NCBI GenBank assembly: GCA_949743325.1
Contig: CATJTQ010000101.1
Span: forward strand, 1 to 50,891
From: an uncultured Lachnospiraceae bacterium
GTDB lineage: Bacteria > Bacillota > Clostridia > Lachnospirales > Lachnospiraceae
Length of the DNA: 50,891 nucleotides
Direction: 5' to 3'
The number at the start of each line of letters is the position of its first letter. The stretch's first letter is position 1. Of the stretch, positions 37,518 through 45,567 are shown piece by piece. Made by a program: the position numbers and the translations under genes. The notes under the pieces were generated by a model. That model saw only the letters and a list, made by a program, of their open reading frames with translations, did not search any database and had not been told where the DNA came from.

Positions 37518-38450
37518 ATGGCTTATAATTTAAAGGAACTATCTTTAAAACCGGAACGCTTAACCGGTGGTCATAGAATGTGTGCCGGATGTGCTGCCCC
37601 AGTTGTGGTTCGCGGCGTACTTCGTGCACTTAAAGAAGATGATAAAGCAGTAATAACATCAGCAACTGGCTGCCTTGAAGTCTCAACATTTCTATACCCA
37701 TACACAGCATGGGAAGATTCATTTTTTCACTCTGCTTTTGAAAATGCTGGCTGTAATGCAGGTGCAATCGAAACAGCATACCGTGTTTTAAAGAAAACAG
37801 GAAAACTAAAAGATACTTATAAATTTATCGCTTTCGGTGGTGACGGCGGAACATATGATATTGGTCTTCAATCACTATCTGGTGCAATGGAGCGAGGCCA
37901 CGATATGGTTTATGTATGTTATGATAATGGAGCTTACATGAATACAGGTATTCAACGCTCATCAGCTACACCAAGATACGCTGATACAACAACTTCTCCA
38001 GCCGGAAAAGTAGTAAATGGTAAACAACAGGGAAGAAAAGAACTAACAAAAGTAATGGCAGCTCACAATCTTCCATATATTGCACAAACAGCACCTCTTG
38101 GAAACTTCAAGGATTTACATGAGAAAGCTGAAAAAGCTATTTACACAGAAGGTCCTTGCTTTTTAAATGTTCTTTCCCCATGTCCTCGTGGTTGGAGATA
38201 TGATACTTCTAAAATGATGGATTTATGTAAAATTGCTGTTGAAACTTGCTTCTGGCCTTTGTATGAAATTGAAAACGGAAAATATACTATAACTTATATG
38301 CCAAAAGAGAAGCGACCAATTACTGACTGGATAGAAGCTCAGGGCAGATTTAAACATATTATGAAAAATGAAGAAGCTATCAAGATTATTCAAGCTGATG
38401 TAGATGCTCAATGGGCAGAACTTAAGGCACTTGCAAACCTTAATAATTAA
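37518..38450 (+). CDS. porB: 2-oxoacid:ferredoxin oxidoreductase, beta subunit
   Basis: TPP-binding subunit of 310 residues. CAGCAAP (about 22-28) and the later cysteines ligate a cluster. The TPP-binding region is GGDGGTYDIGLQSLSGAMERG, followed by YDNGAYMNTGIQRSSATPR; CPRGW is also present. The pattern agrees with PorB of pyruvate enzymes, where the substrate pocket contains the SSATPR segment. The SD AGGAGG precedes the ATG. It ends ten bases from the convergent FHA gene, with no hairpin between. Confidence 0.94.
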   Translation: MAYNLKELSLKPERLTGGHRMCAGCAAPVVVRGVLRALKEDDKAVITSATGCLEVSTFLYPYTAWEDSFFHSAFENAGCNAGAIETAYRVLKKTGKLKDTYKFIAFGGDGGTYDIGLQSLSGAMERGHDMVYVCYDNGAYMNTGIQRSSATPRYADTTTSPAGKVVNGKQQGRKELTKVMAAHNLPYIAQTAPLGNFKDLHEKAEKAIYTEGPCFLNVLSPCPRGWRYDTSKMMDLCKIAVETCFWPLYEIENGKYTITYMPKEKRPITDWIEAQGRFKHIMKNEEAIKIIQADVDAQWAELKALANLNN

Positions 38451-38459
38451 TAAATTATA

Positions 38460-39692
38460 TTAACCATTTTCAAAACTATATTCCGCAAGACCAAACTGTA
38501 TTCTATCACCAGTCTGCAGTTTGGTTTTTTCATTTGCACCAATTATTTCTCCATTTAGAAATGTACCATTTGTAGAATTTAAATCTACAAGATAATACTT
38601 TCCGTCAGCTTTTTCTATTTTTGCATGAATCCTGCTAACCGAATCATCTTCTATCACCCCGTCAACTGCTTCTGTCATTTTACCAATAATAAATGGAAAT
38701 ATATTTATATCGAATTCATCAAATTTATCGTTTTTATACGGAATCAATTTTTTCTTCTTATCTGAAGCAGCTTGAAAAAACTCAGTATTCCCATAGATAC
38801 CCTCTTCTGCAAAAACATTATAATTTTTGCTATTTTCAATTAAATCATCATAACTGATAACTTTATCAATTAACGGTTCATACTCATTCTCCTCTCCATT
38901 ATCAACATTGTTATTAAAATGAAAACCTTTTAACCAATTTTGAGCAGTTGCAAGTATCGGCGCTGTAATTTTTTCGAAAAAGGTCTGTTTTACCTCTAAA
39001 TTACTATTTACATTTGAGCTTTCATTTACATAATCTTCTTTTTCAAATTTATACTCAGCCTTAATACTTTTATTTTGTTCAAATTGACCTATTTCCCCCT
39101 TATAAGATAAATCAAACTCTTTCTTAGGCTGATTACTTTTATTCTTTTCTAAACTATCACAATCTATCATTAGACTTAATATTTCTTCCAATGAATAATT
39201 TTCCCCTAATGTCTCATGATGCAGCTTATATGCTGCTGTTACTGCTCGTTCATCTTCATAATCTACCCAATCTAAAAGTTTTTCTGACAATAATCTAAAT
39301 TCTTCTCGAATATCCTGCCATTTGCCAGGAATATATATAAATCCAACATCCTTTGTCTCAGGATTCATATATATAAATTCCGGTGAAAGAATGAAACTGT
39401 TTAAATCTAATAAATATTCTCCTGCGCTATCAACCGCATTTTTCAGACATACTAATAGTGCTTTTAACGATTCAAAACTCATTTTCTTTCTTTCAAAAAT
39501 TTGAACAAAGGGTTGTTTAGAATTAATTTGATATAATAAATAAACATTATTATCTATTCTCTCAACAATACAGCTAAGTAATCCATCTATTTTATTTCTC
39601 GTTATCATCTGTAGCTGATAATCAAAAAAATTATTAACAGCTTTTAATTTAATATAATTTTGATTTAAATTTCTTACAAACTCTATATCCAA
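38460..39692 (-). CDS. DUF6382-FHA domain protein of the tad locus
   Basis: A protein of 410 residues. The N-terminal domain (about 1-175) is of the DUF6382 type that precedes FHA domains in Firmicutes. A variable acidic middle follows (about 180-310). The C-terminal FHA domain (about 325-408) shows the conserved SRIHA, LVDLNSTNGTFLNG and LQTGDRIQFG, so it should bind phosphothreonine. I see no membrane segment, so it is cytoplasmic. It is last in the tad operon; TTG 39692 follows the TadE stop directly, with AGGGG eight bases upstream. It may link pilus assembly to Ser/Thr kinase signalling; this is inference. Confidence 0.82.
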   Translation of the reverse strand: MDIEFVRNLNQNYIKLKAVNNFFDYQLQMITRNKIDGLLSCIVERIDNNVYLLYQINSKQPFVQIFERKKMSFESLKALLVCLKNAVDSAGEYLLDLNSFILSPEFIYMNPETKDVGFIYIPGKWQDIREEFRLLSEKLLDWVDYEDERAVTAAYKLHHETLGENYSLEEILSLMIDCDSLEKNKSNQPKKEFDLSYKGEIGQFEQNKSIKAEYKFEKEDYVNESSNVNSNLEVKQTFFEKITAPILATAQNWLKGFHFNNNVDNGEENEYEPLIDKVISYDDLIENSKNYNVFAEEGIYGNTEFFQAASDKKKKLIPYKNDKFDEFDINIFPFIIGKMTEAVDGVIEDDSVSRIHAKIEKADGKYYLVDLNSTNGTFLNGEIIGANEKTKLQTGDRIQFGLAEYSFENG

Positions 39693-40232
39693 CTAATCAT
39701 CCCCTCTCACAATATTTCCTATAAATTCAATAGTGTATATTGTACCTACTGGCCTAGTGATTATCCCTTTTCCAACCGCTGCTATTGTTAAATCAGAACT
39801 AAACACTGCCCTTCTAAGATCTGAAAACATTGGGATAACAAACTTTCCATTAGCACTAACTACTATGTATGTTCCTTCTTTATCAATATTAAATTCAATA
39901 TCACTTACAGAAAATAATCGTCCGTCTGTTATTTCATTAAATTTCTCTCTTGCTTCACTTTTTACAATACCAAAATTATCTGAATAATTTTGTGAACTAT
40001 AAATCGATGTCTCTCTAACAGCTTCCTCAATAACGACCCTATCACATACATAAAATCCCAAATATATAAGTAATACAATAAACCCCAGTATCACAGGAAG
40101 TATAAAAGATATTTCTATAGTGTATAACGCATCAAGAAAAACATTGTTTTTATTTATTAAAACTGAATCATTTGCATTATGTATGCCAAAAGCAAAAATG
40201 GAACAAAAGGAAGCGTTCTTTTTCTTTGCCAA
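39693..40232 (-). CDS. TadE-like pseudopilin; start not supported
   Basis: A pseudopilin with N-terminal hydrophobic segment TIEISFILPVILGFIVLL, matching the TadE pattern (glutamate five residues into the segment), and a C-terminal domain of about 120 residues (IDKEGTYIVVSANGKF). No ATG, GTG or TTG with an SD opens this frame before the segment. The nearest is TTG 40232, used here, giving 179 residues; it lies inside the peptidase gene and has no SD. The frame stays open through the whole overlapping peptidase gene. Frame and family are secure; the start is not. Confidence 0.6.
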   Translation of the reverse strand: MAKKKNASFCSIFAFGIHNANDSVLINKNNVFLDALYTIEISFILPVILGFIVLLIYLGFYVCDRVVIEEAVRETSIYSSQNYSDNFGIVKSEAREKFNEITDGRLFSVSDIEFNIDKEGTYIVVSANGKFVIPMFSDLRRAVFSSDLTIAAVGKGIITRPVGTIYTIEFIGNIVRGDD

Positions 40233-40576
40233 TGTTTGAATACTACTAAAAACATTCCTGTAACGGCTAATAAGAATATTGCCCATGTAAGAATATTCAC
40301 AGTGTCTTTTAGTCCTAATAAACTTCCTATTATACATACTAGATATCCATCTCCCAACCCTATTGCTCCCTTCGTTATTATGCTGACAAAAATCAATATT
40401 ACACCTGGCAGCATTCCAAAAATAAATACTTTCCAACTGTTCACCCCTATAATTAACAACACAACAGCTTCTAAAAAGAACACACCCAACCATGGAAGCC
40501 AGACCTTTTTTTGTCTTACATCCAACCATGCACTTGGAAGAAGCAACAATAAAATACTTAACCATTCTAATATCAC
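40157..40576 (-). CDS. Second prepilin peptidase, A24 family, short form
   Basis: A membrane aspartic protease expected to cleave type IV prepilin leaders. The 139 residues are almost all membrane segments. The two family aspartates are present: D19 (AWLDVRQKK) and D75 in IGLGDGYL, the GxGD motif, here with Gly-Tyr where most homologues have Ile-Lys or Val-Lys. The start is GTG with GGAG seven bases upstream. It is the second such gene in the operon (see 47725-48261) and is shorter. It lies between two TadE-like genes, so it may be specific for them; this is inference. Confidence 0.82.
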   Translation of the reverse strand: MILEWLSILLLLLPSAWLDVRQKKVWLPWLGVFFLEAVVLLIIGVNSWKVFIFGMLPGVILIFVSIITKGAIGLGDGYLVCIIGSLLGLKDTVNILTWAIFLLAVTGMFLVVFKHWQRKRTLPFVPFLLLAYIMQMIQF

Positions 40577-40604
40577 TTAATCACTCCATCTGCTATATAA
40601 TAAT

Positions 40605-41522
40605 TTATTTATTACATTTACTACATTCTCTCATAGTATCTTTAACATCATTCAATTTCACTTCCTGTACAGTACGCTTTAACTCACTACAATTTAAAGA
40701 ATTATGAAACCGTGTTCCGTTGTCTGTTATGTAAACTAACGCATTAATTTTATTATTTTTACAACAACGTTCACATTTATAATATTTAGCCCCGCCATTA
40801 TTTCTTTTTATTGGAACTTTATCATATTCAACTGCTTGAATAGAAAGCTTAATATAAGTACAATCCCTGCTTGTATGATAAACTTGTCCTGTTGCAGTTA
40901 TAAATACAATTACATCTTGATTTTCATTGTTTACCTTCCTTTCATCTCCTGTCCATGCATGGAATCTACATCTTTGTACAATAGGAATACTCGGCAATGA
41001 AATAAACGGAATATTAAATTTTACATTATAAGTAACAATCAAATCAATATAATTTTCATCAATAACTGAATGTACAAAAGAATATGATATGCCTCTATCA
41101 GCTTTGGAAAAAAGTTTATTAAATTCCCCATCTAACTGTTTTTCAATAAATTTTTTTACAGCAAATACACTAAATCCATTTAATCCCGCCTTATACAAAA
41201 CATTTTCTGTTGCTTCTTGTCCATACATAATGCCCGCATACTGTGCATAAATCTTGGACGAATTATAAAGCATTTCATTTATCCTTGTCTCTAATCTAAA
41301 CAACTCTGCATAAAAAAGTATCATCATACACACAGTCAAAAAAATAGGTAAGACAAATGCTGCCTCAATTGAAAAAGAAGCTGCTGTCCAAGAAGCAAAG
41401 GGGAATGTCCTTTTTTGCTTAAGCACTTTTTTAGCAAGACATTTCATATGAAAATAAATTTTATCTGATAGGGAAAGAAATAACATAAATATAGAAACAA
41501 ACTGAACGTCAAAAAAGGACAT
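40605..41522 (-). CDS. TadE-like protein with two His/Cys modules
   Basis: A protein of 305 residues. A long N-terminal stretch (1-47) precedes the TadE segment FSIEAAFVLPIFL (E53). The middle (about 75-190) is the usual TadE exodomain. The C-terminus holds two repeats of about 57 residues: H216, C221, C250, C253 and H273, C278, C300, C303, each opening with V(F/Y)ITxxG. The H-x4-C...CxxC pattern suggests one zinc per repeat, like small Ada-like or treble-clef modules. ATG 41522 has GAAGGGGG close upstream; ATG 41447 (MKCLAKK) is an alternative. Confidence 0.75.
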   Translation of the reverse strand: MSFFDVQFVSIFMLFLSLSDKIYFHMKCLAKKVLKQKRTFPFASWTAASFSIEAAFVLPIFLTVCMMILFYAELFRLETRINEMLYNSSKIYAQYAGIMYGQEATENVLYKAGLNGFSVFAVKKFIEKQLDGEFNKLFSKADRGISYSFVHSVIDENYIDLIVTYNVKFNIPFISLPSIPIVQRCRFHAWTGDERKVNNENQDVIVFITATGQVYHTSRDCTYIKLSIQAVEYDKVPIKRNNGGAKYYKCERCCKNNKINALVYITDNGTRFHNSLNCSELKRTVQEVKLNDVKDTMRECSKCNK

Positions 41523-41543
41523 CCCCCTTCACCCCCCTTAAAG

Positions 41544-43031
41544 TTATCGCCACAATTCATACGAATAGCTGCGTTTTATTTTATATTTATTCCTACTATC
41601 CCAACTATATTTTCTCATAAATGGAAGTATATAAAATACACTGTCAGAATAAGCTTTCATATTAAATGCCATCTGACAAACCATAACATCGAGCCTGAAA
41701 TTATCATAACCCTCTGTCATTCTCATCTTCATTTCAATAAGATCAAGACAACGTTTAGCCAAATCTTTCTGTGGAGATAAAAGCAACAGCAATCTAAGAT
41801 AATGTTTATATGTAATTCCATTATTATCATCAGTCAAAACATCTGATGCTGCATTTCCAATATTAGACAATGCCAACTGCCAATTACTGCTGTCTTTAAT
41901 AATTGCTACTTTTTTCCCTGCGAGAAGCCGCTTAACATCCATTACGCTTTCTGCAAATGCCCATGAGAACAATATCGCATATTTTGTAGCTTTTATTAGC
42001 GGTACAAGACCTGTATAACCGACTAACAATGCCGCTACAGCCTCTGCCTCCGCAACTTTAACTCCATCATTTATCAAATATACAAAATTAGCTCCCTCTC
42101 TAATTAACAATAATTTTTCTATAACATAGTTCAGATTATCTACATCATGTTCCTTACCTGACAATAAATATTCAATCTGATAACTTATTTGATTTTCAAT
42201 ACTATTATCTTCTGTCAATGCACAACTAAACATCTCCATTAAATACTCATTAAATAACACATTAGATACTAAATCTGTTGCACTACTCAATCCATTGCCT
42301 TTATTAAGAGTCCTGCCAGAAGGCAACACCGATAAATCCATTTGCTTTTGTGAGACATTAAATTTCTCTGGTTTAACAAGTTCTAAAATGCCAAGACTTT
42401 TCTGACTTTCTACAACTGCTGCAGGATTTTGATTTCCTGCAGCCTTTTTCGCCTCATCCCCTTTTTCTTTATCAATCTCTGCCTTCTGATCTTGTAATAA
42501 CTGTAAATCTTGCTTATTTTCATCTTCCGATTTTTTATAATTATCTCCATCAGTAATATTTCTATTTATCAAATTACACTCTTCAAGTAAACTCTCTGCA
42601 AATGCAATTCCATATCTGCCTTTCATTGACATTAACGCCTGCTGTCTAAAAACCATACCTTCATCATCTGTTGCAAGCGCAATTGAATCAATACTGCCTC
42701 CTTCAAGTGATATTTTATAAAAATCAGCATATTTTCCCAAAATACAATCTGATGGATGAAGCATTAAATTTACATCACTCTTAATCCCAGAAATAATCTC
42801 ACTCTCTGTTATATTATTATCCCCCATTGAACCATCAAAAAAGAAAACCTTAAACTGCCTTAACAATTCTCTATCATAAGCAGCAAATTGAGATTCACAT
42901 GCAGCATCTACCGCCATCCTGATCTGCATCCTAACACCATGCTGTCTTGATATTTCAACAACTGAGCAAAGCAGAGATACAACAAGAATAATAATTAAAC
43001 ATAAGAAAACAGATAATTCCCCACGCCTCAT
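41544..43031 (-). CDS. DUF5702 protein of the tad locus (TadG-like)
   Basis: A membrane-anchored protein of 495 residues found in Firmicute tad loci as DUF5702. The N-terminal segment (about 7-25) and the SRQHGVRMQIRMAVDAACES region recall TadG-type pseudopilins. A Lys/Glu/Gln-rich coiled segment lies at about 165-205, and a helical, partly hydrophobic C-terminal half follows. It begins 14 bp after the Flp stop with the SD AAAGGAG. The function is unknown; a minor pilin or assembly factor is inferred from context. Confidence 0.8.
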   Translation of the reverse strand: MRRGELSVFLCLIIILVVSLLCSVVEISRQHGVRMQIRMAVDAACESQFAAYDRELLRQFKVFFFDGSMGDNNITESEIISGIKSDVNLMLHPSDCILGKYADFYKISLEGGSIDSIALATDDEGMVFRQQALMSMKGRYGIAFAESLLEECNLINRNITDGDNYKKSEDENKQDLQLLQDQKAEIDKEKGDEAKKAAGNQNPAAVVESQKSLGILELVKPEKFNVSQKQMDLSVLPSGRTLNKGNGLSSATDLVSNVLFNEYLMEMFSCALTEDNSIENQISYQIEYLLSGKEHDVDNLNYVIEKLLLIREGANFVYLINDGVKVAEAEAVAALLVGYTGLVPLIKATKYAILFSWAFAESVMDVKRLLAGKKVAIIKDSSNWQLALSNIGNAASDVLTDDNNGITYKHYLRLLLLLSPQKDLAKRCLDLIEMKMRMTEGYDNFRLDVMVCQMAFNMKAYSDSVFYILPFMRKYSWDSRNKYKIKRSYSYELWR

Positions 43032-43045
43032 AAAGTCTTTCTCCT

Positions 43046-43219
43046 TTATACCTGATTAGCATTTTTAGAAATTTTAGAAAATATAGAATTTACAAGTGAA
43101 GTTATTTTATTTTTAAATATCAATACAAGGCTTATCAACACAACTAAAATCAATATTATTTCTACTACTCCTATCCCATCCTCATCTCTGATAAATTCTT
43201 TTATTATTCCCATACAATT
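43046..43219 (-). CDS. flp: Flp-type IVb pilin; start or frameshift unresolved
   Basis: A small pilin of about 55-57 residues. The cleavage site and segment read DEDG|IGVVEIILILVV, with Glu five residues after the cut, as in Flp pilins; a short tail with SIFSKISKN follows. The coordinates use TTG 43219, only two bases from AGGAG. The ATG at 43215 has ideal six-base spacing, but its frame stops after 14 codons. A -1 shift at A_AAA_AAG (43204-43198) would join that ATG to the pilin frame. A 188-bp gap separates it from tadC. Confidence 0.75.
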   Translation of the reverse strand, partial: NCMGIIKEFIRDEDGIGVVEIILILVVLISLVLIFKNKITSLVNSIFSKISKNANQV

Positions 43220-43403
43220 CTCCTTTCTTTATTGAATATTGTTCTAATTGTCTTTTACTAAAGTGGAAGATACATAAAACCTATCACAGTTTGAATGTTA
43301 TTTAAAAAATTGCGCTCTTATTTGTCATAACCTTAGAACTGTTATTTATATAATTTAATCATGATAGTAACGTGTTAAGTAACTTCCTGCACAAATCAGA
43401 ATA

Positions 43404-44795
43404 TCATATATTGTAAAGCATACAGGCAGGAACAACTAGAATCACCAATACAACTCCCAAAGACAAAATCATAGGAAACAATAATTTAGTCCCAGCTTCT
43501 TCCCCCAATTTCCTTGCAGATATTTTTCTTTTATCAAAAGCAATAACTGACTCACTATGCAATAATCCAATTAGTTCTCCAGATCCTTTTTTTAAATTTT
43601 GTAAAAGCAGCACTGATAACTTCCTAAACGACTGTACACCGCATCTTACAGAAAATCGTTCCAATCCATTACGAAAACTAATGCCTCCATGTACTTCTCG
43701 AATAAAAAACACAACTTCTTCATATGCATACCTTTCTGATAAATTTTCTGATTTTTTCTCTTTTAGATAACTTTCTGCAATCATTTCAAAAGCACCCTGA
43801 ATAGTCAATCCTGCCCCAAGATATAAAATCATCTTATTTATAATTTCAGGATAATCCATCATCATTTGTCTTTCTCTTTTTACTTTTCGCTTTTCTAACT
43901 TTTCATCTTGTGAAAAAAACAATAGAGGTATACATATACTAAACATAGCGATAAAAACAATTTTATTATTTTCGTCCTCTTTTCTCGCATATGTTACAGC
44001 TTCACCATCTATCTCATCAGGCAGTATAAGGCTATCATTAGTTACAGTTGCATAATCAACATCCTTAATAAGTTGATTTAGGTTATACTCTGTCTGCTGT
44101 TTTTTTGTCAACTCAGGTTTTACTACATTGACAAAAAATTCCGTATTTACGTCAATATTCTTATAGTTTAAAACTGCGCTTAATTTAACTAAAGTCCCCT
44201 TATCTCTTAACATCTCTGTAACTATACTTCCATCTGACAATAACACATCATTTTCTTCTATTTCCCAATAGACATTTATCTGTGTATCAGGAATTTGAGA
44301 AATTAACCTTATATTACTATTTATCATATCTATAGATTTATTATTTTCTAGTATATAATTTGGAAGTTCTTTTGCTTTTTCTTCCATTATAAGACGTAAC
44401 GTCTCTTCAGGCACTTCCCTATGTGAAACAGTAAGATCAACTTTATTTTCTGTATCTTTAATCTTTGCTACAATCTGTTGCTGCTCATCTTCTCCCCAAC
44501 AATCTGGTCTCTTAAATTCTCTGATTTCTTCTGTATTAAAAGAATTATTATAGATAAAAGAGAAAATTAAACATAGAATGAAAAAAATATATATACACAT
44601 TAATTTATACGATATATAACTTTCTATTATCTCGCTTTCCTTATACTTAGGATAAATAATCTTTAACCTTCCAGTAATCCGCTTAAAATAATTATCAAAT
44701 AAACTAGAATTGTAAATAATTCTATATGTTACCATCCCCAACTGATAAAAAGGACTAACAGCCTTACCAAACTCTGTCTTTCTTGTCAATTTCAT
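43404..44795 (-). CDS. tadC: TadC-like platform protein with Ig-like exodomain
   Basis: Inner-membrane platform protein of the pilus machine (T2SSF family), 463 residues. The C-terminal third holds the conserved core (MDYPEIINKMILYLGAGLTI, GLERFSVRCG, LGEEAGTKLLFPM) and the last segment (about 438-460). Between the first segment (about 68-88) and the second (about 282-298) lies an insert of about 190 residues facing outside. Part of it (VYWEIEENDVLLSDGSIV through FFVNVV) has the pattern of atrophied bacterial Ig domains. The ATG overlaps the tadB stop (TAATG). Confidence 0.85.
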   Translation of the reverse strand: MKLTRKTEFGKAVSPFYQLGMVTYRIIYNSSLFDNYFKRITGRLKIIYPKYKESEIIESYISYKLMCIYIFFILCLIFSFIYNNSFNTEEIREFKRPDCWGEDEQQQIVAKIKDTENKVDLTVSHREVPEETLRLIMEEKAKELPNYILENNKSIDMINSNIRLISQIPDTQINVYWEIEENDVLLSDGSIVTEMLRDKGTLVKLSAVLNYKNIDVNTEFFVNVVKPELTKKQQTEYNLNQLIKDVDYATVTNDSLILPDEIDGEAVTYARKEDENNKIVFIAMFSICIPLLFFSQDEKLEKRKVKRERQMMMDYPEIINKMILYLGAGLTIQGAFEMIAESYLKEKKSENLSERYAYEEVVFFIREVHGGISFRNGLERFSVRCGVQSFRKLSVLLLQNLKKGSGELIGLLHSESVIAFDKRKISARKLGEEAGTKLLFPMILSLGVVLVILVVPACMLYNI

Positions 44796-45556
44796 TATAC
44801 TTCCACCTCAACAATTTTTCTCCCGATTAAAACTGAAAAAATGTATACTAAAAGACAAGCGCTCATAACAGTAACCCCAACAATATTTCTATATAAGCCA
44901 TCTACAAATTCTGGTGATGTAAGGTTTACATATAATAAAATCGCCAAAGGAACAATGGACATTATATTCTGTTCAAGCTTTTTACCTGAAATTAGCGTAT
45001 CAATTTCCTGCTTTACTTCTAATTTTTCTTGAATTGTATTGATGGAAGATTTTAAAATCATAATTAAATCACCGCCTCTTCTTTTTGCAATTATAAATAC
45101 TTGTGCAAAATTTCTTACATCTTCAAGTCCGCTTCTATTTGCAAAATCAAGAACCATCGTTTCAATTGGTTCATTCAACGTAACACCATTACTAATAAGA
45201 CGAAACTCCCTCTCTATATCTGTTTCCTTTTGATACATTTGCCTTAATTCTTCACATGCATCTGCAAAAACATTCTCGACAGAATATCCAGCCTCAAGTC
45301 CCGAAACCAACACTGTTATACCATCCTTAAACTGTTTTTGCAGATTTTTTCTCTTTTGTTCAGCAAGTTTATGTTTCTCAATCTTTACAAAGAAAATTAA
45401 GGATGGCAGAAGTATAACAAAAGCAGCAACAGACTTATAAAATAAATAACTTACCACAGATAAAATAATAATACCTTTTGTAAATATAGCTATCATCTCA
45501 AAATAACTTAAATTTATTTTTCTATAATCTGTTTTACCCTTTACACTTTTCTTCAA
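44795..45556 (-). CDS. tadB: TadB-like platform protein
   Basis: Partner of TadC in the membrane platform, 253 residues, T2SSF family. Two N-terminal segments (about 22-58) are followed by the cytoplasmic helical domain with GITVLVSGLEAGYSVENVF and FIIAKRRGGDLIMILKSS, and by two C-terminal segments (about 200-245). The start is TTG with GGGGGAG four bases upstream. It is 11 bp after tadA and overlaps tadC by one base. Confidence 0.88.
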   Translation of the reverse strand: MKKSVKGKTDYRKINLSYFEMIAIFTKGIIILSVVSYLFYKSVAAFVILLPSLIFFVKIEKHKLAEQKRKNLQKQFKDGITVLVSGLEAGYSVENVFADACEELRQMYQKETDIEREFRLISNGVTLNEPIETMVLDFANRSGLEDVRNFAQVFIIAKRRGGDLIMILKSSINTIQEKLEVKQEIDTLISGKKLEQNIMSIVPLAILLYVNLTSPEFVDGLYRNIVGVTVMSACLLVYIFSVLIGRKIVEVEV

Positions 45557-45567
45557 TTTTCTCCCCC

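Noticed and set aside
40233-40565. Upstream part of the long open frame that includes the TadE-like gene
   Set aside because: It overlaps the A24 peptidase in another frame and its residues are low-quality (many Cys, Arg, Asn, no family pattern). Only the part from about 40232 downward is protein-like.
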